DNA of 64,000 nt, from NCBI GenBank assembly GCA_963842795.1, contig CAWJHV010000007.1, positions 1-64,000 of the forward strand, in the 5' to 3' direction. How positions within the stretch are numbered: position 1 is the stretch's first letter; each line of letters begins with the position of its first letter. Below are positions 52,987-62,592 of the stretch, piece by piece. Below the pieces are notes generated by a model. The model did no database searches. It had not been told where the DNA came from and saw only the letters and a list, made by a program, of their open reading frames with translations. The stretch is from WHSW01 sp963842795 (GTDB lineage: Bacteria > Actinomycetota > Thermoleophilia > Solirubrobacterales > 70-9). Made by a program: the position numbers and the translations under genes.

Positions 52987-55223
52987 ACGCTCGGGTCTAC
53001 GAGCGCACGCGCGGCCGCCTCGATCTCCGCTTCCTGCAGTAAGACGTGGTCAGCGGCTTCCCCCAGCGGGATGAAGGAGTCCTGGCTCGTCACCCGCGAG
53101 ATCGTCCCCTCGAAGTTCGCGTCGACTAGCGCGCCCACGACGCCCTCGGAGACCCCGCCGCTCCGGCGCGTCTCATCCACGATCAGCACGCGTCCGGTCG
53201 CTTCGGCCTCGCGGAGGATGTCGGCAACCGGCAGTGGGACGAGCCAGCGTAGGTCCACCACGCGCACATCGATCCCATCGTCGGCGAGTCGCCGCGCGAC
53301 GCGCAGCGACATGTAGGTGCCGTTTGCGAACGTGACGATTGTCAGGTCGCCGCCGTCACCGTGTACTCGTGCCGAGCCAATTGGGGCGTGACAAGCCGAC
53401 CACTCGCCGGGTGGGGGATACGGCGCGACCCAGCCACCATCATCCGGGCTGAGCAGATCACGGGTGTGGTAGAGCGCGATCGGCTCCAGAAAAACGCACG
53501 TCGATCCGTCAGCGGACGCTGCCGCCAGGCAGGCGCGGAGCATGGCCGCCGCGTCGTCCGGTCGTGCCGGAGACGCCACGACGATCCCCGGGATGTCCCG
53601 GAGGCCCGCCACGGCGTCGTCGTTGTGGAAATGCCCGCCGAAGCCCTTCTGGTAGCCGTATCCGGCGATCCGCAGCACCATCGGGTTGTGGTACTGCCCA
53701 TTCGAGAAGAACGGCAAGGTGGCGGCCTCGCCTCGGAGCTGATCCTCGGCGTTGTGCAGGTAGGCCAGGTACTGGATCTCGGGAACCGGAAGCAGGCCGG
53801 AGACGCCGCAACCGAGCGCGACACCGAGGATCGTCTGTTCGTCGAGAAGCGTGTCGAACACGCGAGTGATGCCGAAACGGCGCTGCAGTCCACGGGTGAC
53901 GCCGTAGACGCCTCCCTTATGACCGACGTCCTCGCCGAACACAAGCAGCTCCGGCCGGGCCGCCAGTGCGTCGGTCAACGTCGCGTTGATCGACTCGGCC
54001 AATGTCAACGGGCCCGCTTCTTCTGGAAGCTTCCCTCCGAACGCGCTCGACCTCGCGTCCGGGCTCGCGGCCCGGCTTGAGTCCGAGGCGATCGTTTCCG
54101 GCCGCCGTCGCGCGATCGGGTCCATCACCTCCGATGCGCTCGACAGCCGGCGTTGATCGGCGGCGTCGTCCGCCAGGCGCCGCACGTCCGTCGCAATTTC
54201 GTCGTACCTGGCGAGCAGCTCCCTCGGCTCGGCGATCCCGCACTCCGCGAGCAGGCGCGCGGCGTGGACGAGGGGATCGCGCTCGAGGTCCTCGCCGATC
54301 TCTGCACGGCTTCGATAACCGATCTCGGCGTCGCTGCCCGCATGCCCGAGGAAGCGAACGCACCGCAGGTGCAGAAACGCGGGGTGGCGCGAGCCGCGCA
54401 CGTATTCGGCCGCCGCCAGAGCCGCGTCATAGGCGCCTGCGAGGTCTGTCCCCTCGGCGCTGAAATAGCGCAGATGCGGCCGATTCGACCAAGCTTCGGT
54501 CACCCAGTCACGAGGCGTGCGGACGCTGATGCCGAAGCCGTTGTCCTCGCAGCAGAACAGCACCGGCATCCGCAGCCCCTGGTGCACGGTGTACTCAGCG
54601 GCGTTCAACGCTCCCAGGGCGGTCGAGTGGTTGAGCGAAGCATCGCCGAATGAGCAGACCGCGAGCGCGTCGGCGGGCCACGCAGGGTCGACACCGATTC
54701 GCTGCGCGCGTTCGATCGCGAACCCGACCCCCATCGCACGGGGCAGATGAGACGCGATCGTCGAGGTCTGAGGGATCACCGCGAGCGCGTGGTTGCCGAA
54801 CACCTTGTGTCGCCCGCCCGAAATCGGCTCATCCGCGGCGGCGACCAGGCCGAGGAGGATGTCCCGCAGCGGGGTGGAGCCCGGGACCTGCTGAGCCCGC
54901 GCGCAGTAAAAACCGCCTGATCGGTAATGGAGGAGCGCTGGATCTGTGGGTCTGAGCGCCGCTGCGATCGCGGCGTTTGACTCGTGGCCCGCGGATCCGA
55001 TCGTGTAGACGCCGGGCCCCTCCTTCCGCAGATAGCGCGCGGCCAGGTCGAGGTTCCTGCTTGCCACCATCGCGTCGAACAACGCGAGGGCCATTCGTCC
55101 GGTGAGCCGGGTGCTGTCGCGGACCGGCTCATCGAGCTCGACGTCGCCGGCGCCTCCGCTTCCGAGCGCAGTCACGCGCTCGCGGAAGTGACGCTCTAGC
55201 GCTTGCTCCTGGGTCTCACCCAA
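52923..55223 (-). CDS. Fused alpha-beta E1 component of a 2-oxoacid dehydrogenase
   Basis: About 766 residues; probable TTG start at 55223 inside the ALDH stop region (GTG 55175 is the alternative). The alpha half (to about 400) has the thiamine diphosphate motif CSFGDASLNHSTALGALNAA and FCCEDNGFGISVRTP. The beta half starts near SINATLTDAL and has FGEDVGHKGGVYGVTRGL, IGVALGCG-like VALGCGVSG and VDETRRSGGVSEGVV. This is the branched-chain (BCKDH) type. It decarboxylates a 2-oxoacid and passes the acyl group to an E2 that is not in this window. Within this cluster 2-oxoadipate is a possible substrate. Confidence 0.88.
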   Translation of the reverse strand: MGETQEQALERHFRERVTALGSGGAGDVELDEPVRDSTRLTGRMALALFDAMVASRNLDLAARYLRKEGPGVYTIGSAGHESNAAIAAALRPTDPALLHYRSGGFYCARAQQVPGSTPLRDILLGLVAAADEPISGGRHKVFGNHALAVIPQTSTIASHLPRAMGVGFAIERAQRIGVDPAWPADALAVCSFGDASLNHSTALGALNAAEYTVHQGLRMPVLFCCEDNGFGISVRTPRDWVTEAWSNRPHLRYFSAEGTDLAGAYDAALAAAEYVRGSRHPAFLHLRCVRFLGHAGSDAEIGYRSRAEIGEDLERDPLVHAARLLAECGIAEPRELLARYDEIATDVRRLADDAADQRRLSSASEVMDPIARRRPETIASDSSRAASPDARSSAFGGKLPEEAGPLTLAESINATLTDALAARPELLVFGEDVGHKGGVYGVTRGLQRRFGITRVFDTLLDEQTILGVALGCGVSGLLPVPEIQYLAYLHNAEDQLRGEAATLPFFSNGQYHNPMVLRIAGYGYQKGFGGHFHNDDAVAGLRDIPGIVVASPARPDDAAAMLRACLAAASADGSTCVFLEPIALYHTRDLLSPDDGGWVAPYPPPGEWSACHAPIGSARVHGDGGDLTIVTFANGTYMSLRVARRLADDGIDVRVVDLRWLVPLPVADILREAEATGRVLIVDETRRSGGVSEGVVGALVDANFEGTISRVTSQDSFIPLGEAADHVLLQEAEIEAAARALVDPSVQVSGSRTSSPTSAEGSRASI

Positions 55224-56772
55224 ACTCGACGCCCTGGGCCAGCGGAAGCTCGTCTGAGTAATTGATGGTGTTCGTTGCCCGGCGCATATAGGCGCGCCAG
55301 GCATCCGAGCCGGACTCACGGCCCCCTCCGGTGGACTTCTCACCGCCGAACGCGCCGCCGATCTCAGCGCCGGAGGTTCCGATGTTCACGTTGACGATCC
55401 CGCAGTCGGAGCCCTCGGAGGAAAGGAAGCGTTCGGCCTCTCGTTGATCGCTGGTGAAGATGCTGGACGACAGCCCTTGGGGAACACCGTTGTGGAGCGC
55501 GATCGCGTCCTCGAGGTCCCGGTAGGTCATGAGGTAGAGGAGCGGGGCGAACGTCTCGCGCCGCACCAGCTCCGTCTGGGCGGGCATGCGGACGATCGCA
55601 GGCTCGACGTAGTAGGCATCGGGCAGGCCCGCAGCCTCGCGTCGGCCGCCGCCTGCGATCAGCTCGCCTCCGTCGGCCTGTGCCTCCTCGAGCGCTTCAA
55701 CCATCTCCCGGTACGCCTTCTCATTGATCAGCGGACCCACCAGCGTCCCGGGCTCACTCGGGTCGCCGATCTCCAGGCGGCCGAACACGTCGCGCAGCGC
55801 GCCGACGAGCTCGTCGGCCACGTCGTCGTGTGCGATCACCCGACGCAATGTCGTGCAGCGCTGGCCGGCGGTTCCCGCTGCGGCGAAGACGATTCCCCGC
55901 TGGGCGAGCTCGAGATCCGCCGAGGGTGCCACGACCGCCGCGTTGTTCCCGCCGAGCTCGAGCAACGCTCGCCCCATGCGCGCCGCGACGCGTGGCGCGA
56001 TCTCCGTTCCCATGCGCTCCGAACCGGTGGCGCTCACCAGCGCGACATCGGGGCTGTCCACCAGCGCTTGGCCCTCGCGAGCGCCGGCGATCACGAGCCG
56101 CTGCACCGCGGCCGGCGCGCCGCACTCCGATGCGGCGCGATCCACCAGGGCCGAGCACGCCATCGAGGTGAGCGGGGTCATTGACGACGGCTTCCACACG
56201 ATGGTGTCCCCGCAGACAAAGGCGACCGCGGCGTTCCAGGACCACACCGCCGCCGGGAAGTTGAACGCGGTGATGACGCCGACCACGCCCAGCGGGTGCC
56301 ACGTCTCCATCAACCGGTGGCCTGGCCGCTCGGACGGCATCGTGCGCCCATCGAGCTGGCGCGACAACCCGACCGCGAAGTCGCAGATGTCGATGGCCTC
56401 CTGCACCTCGCCGAGGGACTCCGAGCGGATCTTCCCGGCCTCGATCGTGACCAGCTCGGCGACATCCGCCTTGTGTTCGCCCAGCAGTTCGCCCAGACGC
56501 TTGACGAACGCGCCCCGGACGGGCGCGGGTACGGCACGCCACTCACGGAAGGCATGCTTGGCCTCGGCGATCGCCGCCTCCACCTCCGCCTGGCCTGCGG
56601 CGGGTACATCGAACAACGCCTCGCCAGTGATCGGCGAGCGCGCGCTCACGACCGGCCCGGTCCCGGCCGAGGACAGATCGACGCCGCAGTTCTCGAGGGC
56701 CCCACGGGCTCGCGAACGAAGTTCGTCGGTCGATGAGACGGACAGCTCGTGCTGGGGCTGGGTTGTTGTCAT
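55216..56772 (-). CDS. Alpha-aminoadipate semialdehyde dehydrogenase (ALDH7-like)
   Basis: 518 residues. Specific to the ALDH7/AASADH branch are GVVGVITAFNFPAAVWSWN, ELGGNNAAVV with the general-base Glu, GTAGQRCTTLRR with the catalytic Cys, and the C-terminal GAEIGGAFGGEKSTGGGRES then YMRRATNTINYS. It oxidises aminoadipate semialdehyde/piperideine-6-carboxylate to aminoadipate with NAD. It overlaps the E1 gene and follows the FAD oxidoreductase by 39 bp, forming a three-gene minus-strand operon. Confidence 0.92.
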   Translation of the reverse strand: MTTTQPQHELSVSSTDELRSRARGALENCGVDLSSAGTGPVVSARSPITGEALFDVPAAGQAEVEAAIAEAKHAFREWRAVPAPVRGAFVKRLGELLGEHKADVAELVTIEAGKIRSESLGEVQEAIDICDFAVGLSRQLDGRTMPSERPGHRLMETWHPLGVVGVITAFNFPAAVWSWNAAVAFVCGDTIVWKPSSMTPLTSMACSALVDRAASECGAPAAVQRLVIAGAREGQALVDSPDVALVSATGSERMGTEIAPRVAARMGRALLELGGNNAAVVAPSADLELAQRGIVFAAAGTAGQRCTTLRRVIAHDDVADELVGALRDVFGRLEIGDPSEPGTLVGPLINEKAYREMVEALEEAQADGGELIAGGGRREAAGLPDAYYVEPAIVRMPAQTELVRRETFAPLLYLMTYRDLEDAIALHNGVPQGLSSSIFTSDQREAERFLSSEGSDCGIVNVNIGTSGAEIGGAFGGEKSTGGGRESGSDAWRAYMRRATNTINYSDELPLAQGVEFG

Positions 56773-56811
56773 TGGCTCCTCGGTGAGTTCTGGGCGGAAG
56801 ACGAAGATCGC

Positions 56812-57975
56812 TTATACAACGTTGTACTCGGGGCGAAGGGCGGACGCGTCGAAGCGGTCGAGGCTCAACGGTTCTATGTCGACGAACGGCGGGCGACGCA
56901 GAACCAGGTCGCGGAGGATCTCGCCGACGGCGGGGCCCTGGAGGAATCCGTGCCCGGAGAACCCGGTCGCGTAGAGGAAGCGCGAGACGCCCGTCGCCTC
57001 TCCGATGATCGCGTTGTGGTCTGGCGTCATCTCGTAGAGCCCGGCCCACCCGCCGCGGATACCGGCGTCGGCGATCCGAGGAGCCCGCCGCCGGACCACC
57101 TCCATCAGGCCTCCGATCCAGTCGTCGGTTGTCTCGACGCTGAAGCCCGGCTTCTCATGCGGATCGGACATCCCCATCAAGAGGCCGGGGCCCTCGCGGT
57201 GAAAGTAGAAGCTCGACTCGAAGTCGATCGTCATGGGGATCTGAGCGGGGAGTCCGTCCATCGCCTCGGTGAACAGGATCTGGCGCCGCAACGGCGTGAC
57301 CGGCAGATCCAAGCCGACCATGGCGCCGCAGCCTCGTGACCAGGCGCCGGCGGCGCAGATCACGGTGCTCGTTTGGATCGAGCCGTGGTCAGTGACGACC
57401 TCGGTGATCTCGGCGCCGCTTCGGTTGATGTCGAGCACCTCGCAGTTGAGGCGGATCTCAGCACCGTGGGCACGGGCGGCGAACGCGTATCCCTGGACCA
57501 CGCCCTCGGGGGTTGCGTGGCCGTCGCCCGGTGAGAACGCGCCGGCGAGGATGTCGTCCCCCTGCACCAGTGGACATAGCTCGCGAGCTTCGCCGGCCGT
57601 AAGCATCCGGGAATCCAGTCCGTATTCGTTCTGAAGCGCGACGCTGCGCTCGAACTTCTCGACGTCGGGCTCACGGCTGAGGACGAACAGGTAGCCGACC
57701 TGCTTGAGGTCGATCTCCCACCCGGGCCGCCGGCCGAAGTCGCGGAACGCGTCCAGGCTGCGCTTGGCAATCTCGACGTTCAGCGCGTCAGAGAACTGGG
57801 TGCGCACCCCGCCGGCCGCTCGGCACGTGGAGCCGCTCCCGAGTTGCGCCCGCTCGACGAGCGCGACGTCGACCCCCGCCTCGGCCAGGTGGAAGGCCGC
57901 ACTGGCGCCGATCACGCCGCCACCGACGATGACCACGTCGGCGGAGTTCGGAAGCGGTGAGACCGAGCGGGGCAT
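56812..57975 (-). CDS. FAD-dependent amine/amino-acid oxidoreductase (SoxB/DadA-like)
   Basis: 387 residues from ATG 57975 (GGAG directly upstream; a start at 58068 is possible). The FAD motif ADVVIVGGGVIGASAAFHLAEAG is in the first 40 residues, with LVERAQLGSGSTCRAAGG, MLTAGEARELCPL, and the C-terminal GLYEMTPDHNAIIGE and YATGFSGHGFLQGPAVGE typical of sarcosine-oxidase beta/D-amino-acid-dehydrogenase proteins. In this cluster it could oxidise pipecolate or D-lysine to piperideine carboxylate. It is 71 bp downstream of the MFS gene. Confidence 0.88.
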   Translation of the reverse strand: MPRSVSPLPNSADVVIVGGGVIGASAAFHLAEAGVDVALVERAQLGSGSTCRAAGGVRTQFSDALNVEIAKRSLDAFRDFGRRPGWEIDLKQVGYLFVLSREPDVEKFERSVALQNEYGLDSRMLTAGEARELCPLVQGDDILAGAFSPGDGHATPEGVVQGYAFAARAHGAEIRLNCEVLDINRSGAEITEVVTDHGSIQTSTVICAAGAWSRGCGAMVGLDLPVTPLRRQILFTEAMDGLPAQIPMTIDFESSFYFHREGPGLLMGMSDPHEKPGFSVETTDDWIGGLMEVVRRRAPRIADAGIRGGWAGLYEMTPDHNAIIGEATGVSRFLYATGFSGHGFLQGPAVGEILRDLVLRRPPFVDIEPLSLDRFDASALRPEYNVV

Positions 57976-58046
57976 CTCCAGGAGCGTACGTGGGGCGCTG
58001 CAACCGCGAAATTGGCGGCCCGCTTGATTCTTCCTGCCGTGCAGCT

Positions 58047-59612
58047 CTACGGCGCCGAGCCGGTACACCCCCCGCAGCCGATCTCGACGCCTATGCCGGT
58101 TTCCACGCAGCCACCGCCCGGGACCGCGCCGGCCGGCAGTGGACGGGCCGTGATGCGGGGCGCCGGGCCCCGGTCGGGGACCGGCTCACCGACGGGCTCG
58201 ACAGCGACCTCGGGTGCAGGCGCGCGTAGGAAGCTCAAAGCTACGGCGATCGCGACCAAGACCAACCCGGCGCCGATCACGTACGCGAGGTGATAGCCGG
58301 AGTTGAGCGCCTGGGCTGCGGACTCGCCGTCGGCGAGCAGCCGCTCGGTGCGCTCGGTCGCCAGCGTCGCCAGCACGGCGAGACCGATCGCGCCGCCGAC
58401 CTGCACGCTGGTGTTGACCAGGCCCGAGGCCAACCCGGAGTCGCTCGCCGTCGCGCCCGACATCGCCAGGGTCATCAGCGACGGGAAGCCAAGCCCCGAC
58501 CCGAGCCCGATCAGGATCATCGCCGGCAGCAGGTCGATGACGTAGTTGGCGTCGACGGGCGTGCGCGCAAGCAGCAGCAGCCCGGCGACGATGCAGACCA
58601 TCGCGGGGATGAGCGTCGCCTGAGGGCCAAAGCGGAGGTTGAGCTGCGCGGTGAAGCGAAACGACATCGTCCCCATGACCACCGTCAACGGCAGGTAGGC
58701 GAGGCCGACCTGGAGCGCGTCATAGCCGAGGATCCGCTGCATGTAGAGGGCTCCGAGGAAGAACATCCCGAACATCCCGACGACGAGCAGCGCCTGGACG
58801 AGGTTCGCGCCGGCGACGTTGCGAGAGCGAAACAGCCGCAACGGCATCAGCGGGGTGGCAACGCGGTCCTGGCGGATCACGAACGCCGCCAGCAGCGCGA
58901 GCGAGATCGCGCCGAGGACGAGCGTCTGCGTCGAGCCCCAGCCCTCCTCCACGACTCCGAGGATGGTGTAGACGCCCAGCATCAGGCCGCCCGTGAGCAG
59001 CGCGGCGCCCGGGAGGTCGGCGCCCGCGGTGAGGCCGAGCCCCTGGCGATCAGGGACCAGCCTGATCGCGAACAGCGCCGTCGCCAGCCCGATCGGGAGG
59101 TTGACAAAGAAGATCCAGTGCCAGTTGATCGCCTGGGTGAGGACCCCGCCAGCCAGGAGCCCGATCGAGCCGCCGGCAACGGCGACGAAGGTGTAGATCC
59201 CGATCGCCTTCGCCTGGTCTCGCGGCTCCGGGAACATGGTCACGATCATCCCCAGGATCACGGCCGACGTAAGCGCGCCGCCGACCCCCTGGACGAAGCG
59301 GGCGCCGATCAGCAGCCCCTGGCTCTGGGCGAGCGCGCAGAGCAGCGAAGCGCCGGTGAACACAGCGAGTCCGACGAGGAAGATGCGCCGCTGGCCGATC
59401 AGGTCTCCGATGCGCCCCGAGAGCAGCAGCAGACCGCCGAAGGCGATCAGGTAGGCGTTCACGACCCACGCGAGGTCGTTCTGGGAGAAGCCGAGGTCCT
59501 CCTGGATCGAGGGCAGCGCGACGTTCACGATCGTCGCGTCGAGAACGATCATCAGCATCCCGACGCAGAGGACGTAGAGGGCCAGCCAACGCCGCGTCTC
59601 CTCAACCGCCAT
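58047..59612 (-). CDS. MFS transporter, DHA2 (14-TM) family
   Basis: 521 residues, 14 predicted helices. VLDATIVNVALPSIQEDLG (helix 1), SGRIGDLIGQRRIFLVG (motif A), GARFVQGVGGALTSAVILGMI (motif B) and GGSIGLLAGGVLTQAINWHW (motif C) define a proton-coupled exporter. The C-terminal cytoplasmic tail is odd: Gly-rich with three Cys (GGGCVETG, IGCGGCTG), perhaps metal binding. It is the first gene of the minus-strand run before the amino-acid oxidoreductase, though drug export need not be linked to it. Confidence 0.93.
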   Translation of the reverse strand: MAVEETRRWLALYVLCVGMLMIVLDATIVNVALPSIQEDLGFSQNDLAWVVNAYLIAFGGLLLLSGRIGDLIGQRRIFLVGLAVFTGASLLCALAQSQGLLIGARFVQGVGGALTSAVILGMIVTMFPEPRDQAKAIGIYTFVAVAGGSIGLLAGGVLTQAINWHWIFFVNLPIGLATALFAIRLVPDRQGLGLTAGADLPGAALLTGGLMLGVYTILGVVEEGWGSTQTLVLGAISLALLAAFVIRQDRVATPLMPLRLFRSRNVAGANLVQALLVVGMFGMFFLGALYMQRILGYDALQVGLAYLPLTVVMGTMSFRFTAQLNLRFGPQATLIPAMVCIVAGLLLLARTPVDANYVIDLLPAMILIGLGSGLGFPSLMTLAMSGATASDSGLASGLVNTSVQVGGAIGLAVLATLATERTERLLADGESAAQALNSGYHLAYVIGAGLVLVAIAVALSFLRAPAPEVAVEPVGEPVPDRGPAPRITARPLPAGAVPGGGCVETGIGVEIGCGGCTGSAP

Positions 59613-59660
59613 TGATCCGATGCTAATGGCTCGCTAAGAAACCTGGTGGAGAGTCTGCCG

Positions 59661-60794
59661 CTAGGCGTCGCTGACGACGTGATGGCCGGCGGGGTCGAGG
59701 TGAATCGGCGCGTAGTGCTCGGCGAACAGCTTCGCGACCAGCTCACCCCGGCTCGAGACTCCGACCTTCTCGAAGACCGCCTTGACGTAATCGCGGACGG
59801 TGTGCGGTGAGAGATACAGCCGGCTGGCCATCTCCGCAGTCCCGAGGCCCCGCGCGATCAGCTGCGTGATCTCCTCCTCGCGAGGGGTGAGCTCGTACGC
59901 CTGGACGATGATCGGCGCCACCTCCGAGGCCTTCGCCGGCTCGATCACGAGCGCCGTGTTGCCGATCGTGCCGTCGGCGTTGCGCAGGCATGACGCGTGG
60001 CAGACGATCCAGCGGCCCGCACGTGAGCGCATCCGCGCGCGCACGACGCCGCCGGCGCGCTCCTCGGCGACCGCCCGCGCTCGGGACAGCGCGGCCATGA
60101 TGAAGATCGGCAAACTCGCCTCGAGGTCGACCGCGTCGGCGAAGTCACGTGGCAGCTCGTCGAGCCAGGCGCGCGCGTCGTCGTTGACGGCGATCAGCTC
60201 GCCGCCCTTGGCGAACACCATCAACCCCGGGCCGCGCTCGATCGCTGGAACCGCTGCCGGCGGGCGCGAGAGCTCGCGAAGCAGTTCCGCAAGCGGTCGT
60301 GACAGCTCGGCGACCATCGCCACCTCGTCGCCGTCGAACGCCGGTCGGTCCTGGTCGCGGAAGAGGGCGACGATGCCCCACGGGCGTCCGTCGACACGCA
60401 GCACCGCCCGCAGCTCATCGCCGAACCCCTTCTCGCCCAGGACCTCCCGGTAGCGCGGGCTGCGCGTCGGACGTCCGCCGGTGGCCAGCCGCAGGCCGCC
60501 GGCGGGTGCCTCCGCCCGCGCGAGGTCGGAGTAGAGGTTCACGTCGGCGGTCAGGAACTCGGTCTCCCAGATCCGTAGACAGTCCTCGGCGGAAAAGCGG
60601 CAACGCTCGTCCATGTTCTCGGCCCGCGTCGGCGTAGTCGGGAGCCCGGACGCGGGGTCGGTCGCCATCCAGACCGAGGCGTCGAAGGGAATCAGCCGGC
60701 GCAGGCGAGACGAGGCGGCCGCGAAGGCGCCACCGGTCTCGCTCGCGTCGGCGGCACGGTCGATCACGGTTGCGGAGAGCTTTCGATCGAGCAT
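59661..60794 (-). CDS. LuxR-family transcriptional regulator
   Basis: 377 residues from ATG 60794, with AGGGGG upstream. The N-terminal 190 residues look like a GAF-type sensor (FDASVWMATDPASGLP, DELRAVLRVDGRPWGIVALF). A PAS-like middle follows (GLMVFAKGGELIAVNDDARAWL). The C-terminal helix-turn-helix is LTPREEEITQLIARGLGTAE, then LYLSPHTVRDYVKAVFEKVG. The ligand is unknown. It is divergent from a methyltransferase gene across 146 bp and likely controls it. Confidence 0.92.
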   Translation of the reverse strand: MLDRKLSATVIDRAADASETGGAFAAASSRLRRLIPFDASVWMATDPASGLPTTPTRAENMDERCRFSAEDCLRIWETEFLTADVNLYSDLARAEAPAGGLRLATGGRPTRSPRYREVLGEKGFGDELRAVLRVDGRPWGIVALFRDQDRPAFDGDEVAMVAELSRPLAELLRELSRPPAAVPAIERGPGLMVFAKGGELIAVNDDARAWLDELPRDFADAVDLEASLPIFIMAALSRARAVAEERAGGVVRARMRSRAGRWIVCHASCLRNADGTIGNTALVIEPAKASEVAPIIVQAYELTPREEEITQLIARGLGTAEMASRLYLSPHTVRDYVKAVFEKVGVSSRGELVAKLFAEHYAPIHLDPAGHHVVSDA

Positions 60795-60940
60795 CGCCAC
60801 CCCCTCAGGATGACAAGAACTCCTGCGATTCCAACCCCTCGATCGGGGGGAGCGCCTGCGCTGACGACCCTCGTCCTGCGGGCTTGTGGATGAGCCGTCG
60901 AGACGGCACCGTGACGATCGACGTTGCGGAAAGGAGAACG

Positions 60941-61774
60941 ATGAGCAGCGGCGCAACAACCGACGACACCTATGTGCTCGAACGCACGGCGGCCGAGTAC
61001 GACCGGCTGCGGGACCAGGCGCGGATGTGGGAGCCGGAGACGGCACGGCTGCTCGACCGCGCAGGGATCGGCCCGGGTGCAAGCTGCCTCGACGTCGGCT
61101 GTGGGCCGGGCGAGGTGATGCGGTTGATGGCCGAGCGGGTTGGCCCGAGCGGCCAGGTGACAGGGATCGACGTCGACGCGCCGCTCGGCGGTCAGGCGAT
61201 CGAGGCCCTGCGCCTCGCAGGCCACCGGCAGTGCCGCTTCGAGGCGATCGACATCGAACACGACGCGTGGCTGCCGAGCGCTCCCTTCGATCTCGTCTAC
61301 GCGAGGCTGGTGCTGCTGCACGTCGAAAACCCGGTCGCGGTGCTGAAACGACTCTGGGACCTGGTGGTTCCGGGCGGCTGCCTCGTCGTCCAGGACTACG
61401 ACTTGACGAGTGGCGCGGTGGTCCCGGAGCTGAGCCTGACCGAGGAATTCTTTCGGGTCGCACGCGGCACCTTCGCCGCCGCCGGCTCCGACCTGCGGCT
61501 TGGGCTTCGCCTGGCCTCGCTGCAGCTCGAGGCCGGAATCGGCGCTCCGGACGGATTCGAGATCGGTACCCGGGTCGCTGCGCTGCCTGAGTTGGCGCCG
61601 ATGTTCGAGGGCGTCTACCGCAGCGTCCTGCCCACCGCGATCAAGTTCGGGCTGACCACCGCCGCGGCCGCCGACGAGTGGCTGGAGGCGTTCGCACGCG
61701 AGACGCCAAACACCGTCGGGCACACGGCCCTGTGGGCGCTGCTGGTCGGCACCTCGACGAGGAGGAAGCCGTGA
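60941..61774 (+). CDS. SAM-dependent methyltransferase
   Basis: 277 residues with a good ribosome site (AAAGGAG). CLDVGCGPGEVMRLMAERVG is motif I, VTGIDVDAP motif II, and FDLVYARLVLLHVENPVAVL leads to motif III; VPGGCLVVQDYD follows. The C-terminal 90 residues form a helical cap (EEFFRVARGTFAAAGSDLRL). The acceptor is unknown. It is divergent from the LuxR regulator, which suggests ligand-induced expression. Confidence 0.9.
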   Translation: MSSGATTDDTYVLERTAAEYDRLRDQARMWEPETARLLDRAGIGPGASCLDVGCGPGEVMRLMAERVGPSGQVTGIDVDAPLGGQAIEALRLAGHRQCRFEAIDIEHDAWLPSAPFDLVYARLVLLHVENPVAVLKRLWDLVVPGGCLVVQDYDLTSGAVVPELSLTEEFFRVARGTFAAAGSDLRLGLRLASLQLEAGIGAPDGFEIGTRVAALPELAPMFEGVYRSVLPTAIKFGLTTAAAADEWLEAFARETPNTVGHTALWALLVGTSTRRKP

Positions 61775-61881
61775 ACGCGGCGGCTCGTCTTCGCCGACGG
61801 TCCAGGCTGGGACTGTCAGGCCCAGGCGGGGTTCGGTAGGGCGCCGCTGTCACAACTTGGGAGGGTCCGGTCAAGAACCAT

Positions 61882-62592
61882 GTGATGAGACCCAACCAAT
61901 CCTCCGAGCTGATGATCGCCCGCCGCGCCGCCGTGCCCAGCACGCGGGGCCCCGGCGGCGAGCGGACTCCTCCCGGCGCCGCGCCGGCCAATCCGGCGGC
62001 CGAGAACGAAAACGAGCAGGCCCGCCTGCGGGATCTGACTCTGGCTCGGGCGGCTCGAGACGATGCCACCGCGTTCACAGAGATCTTCGAGCGCCACGCC
62101 CCTCCGCTTCGTCGCTGGTTTCGCCAACGCACCGGAAACCAGGAGGTGGCGGCCGATCTGACCGCCGAGACCTTTGCCCAGGCTTGGAAGTCGCTCGGCC
62201 GGTTCAATCCGCGGCGTCGCAATGCCTCGCTCGGCGCCTGGCTGCAGGGCATCGCCAACAATCAGCTTCGCCACTGGCAACGCCACGAGCGAGTTCGCAC
62301 CCGGGCCCGAGCGCGCCTGCGCCTCGAGCTCGTCGATTCAAGTGGCGCTGATGCCCTGGCCGACGTCGACGCCCGAGTCAGCGCCGAGCTGGCCGCGCCC
62401 GAGCTGAGCGCGGCGATGTCGTCGCTCTCGAGGGCCACCCGGGAGGCAGTCGAGATGCGCGTCGTCCTCGGCCTTTCCTATGAGGAGTGCGCCGAGCGGC
62501 TGCGTTGCACCGAGCAAGCCGTTCGCCAGCGAGTCTCTCGCGGCCTCGGTGAGCTCAAGACCACGATCGAAGGAGAAGCAAATGGCAAGTGA
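61882..62592 (+). CDS. ECF sigma factor
   Basis: About 235 residues from GTG 61882 or ATG 61885; both are weakly supported by ribosome sites. A roughly 45-residue Pro/Gly-rich N-terminal extension precedes region 2 (FTEIFERHAPPLRRWFRQRT, VAADLTAETFAQAWKSLGRF). Region 4 is MSSLSRATREAVEMRVVLGL then YEECAERLRCTEQAVRQRVSRGL. Its 3' end overlaps the next gene by 11 nt. The conserved WLQGIANNQLRHWQR block marks region 2.4. Confidence 0.92.
   Translation: MMRPNQSSELMIARRAAVPSTRGPGGERTPPGAAPANPAAENENEQARLRDLTLARAARDDATAFTEIFERHAPPLRRWFRQRTGNQEVAADLTAETFAQAWKSLGRFNPRRRNASLGAWLQGIANNQLRHWQRHERVRTRARARLRLELVDSSGADALADVDARVSAELAAPELSAAMSSLSRATREAVEMRVVLGLSYEECAERLRCTEQAVRQRVSRGLGELKTTIEGEANGK

Noticed and set aside
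60795..61463. Upstream extension of the LuxR-family regulator
   Set aside because: It would lie antisense to the methyltransferase gene; ATG 60794 has a good ribosome site.
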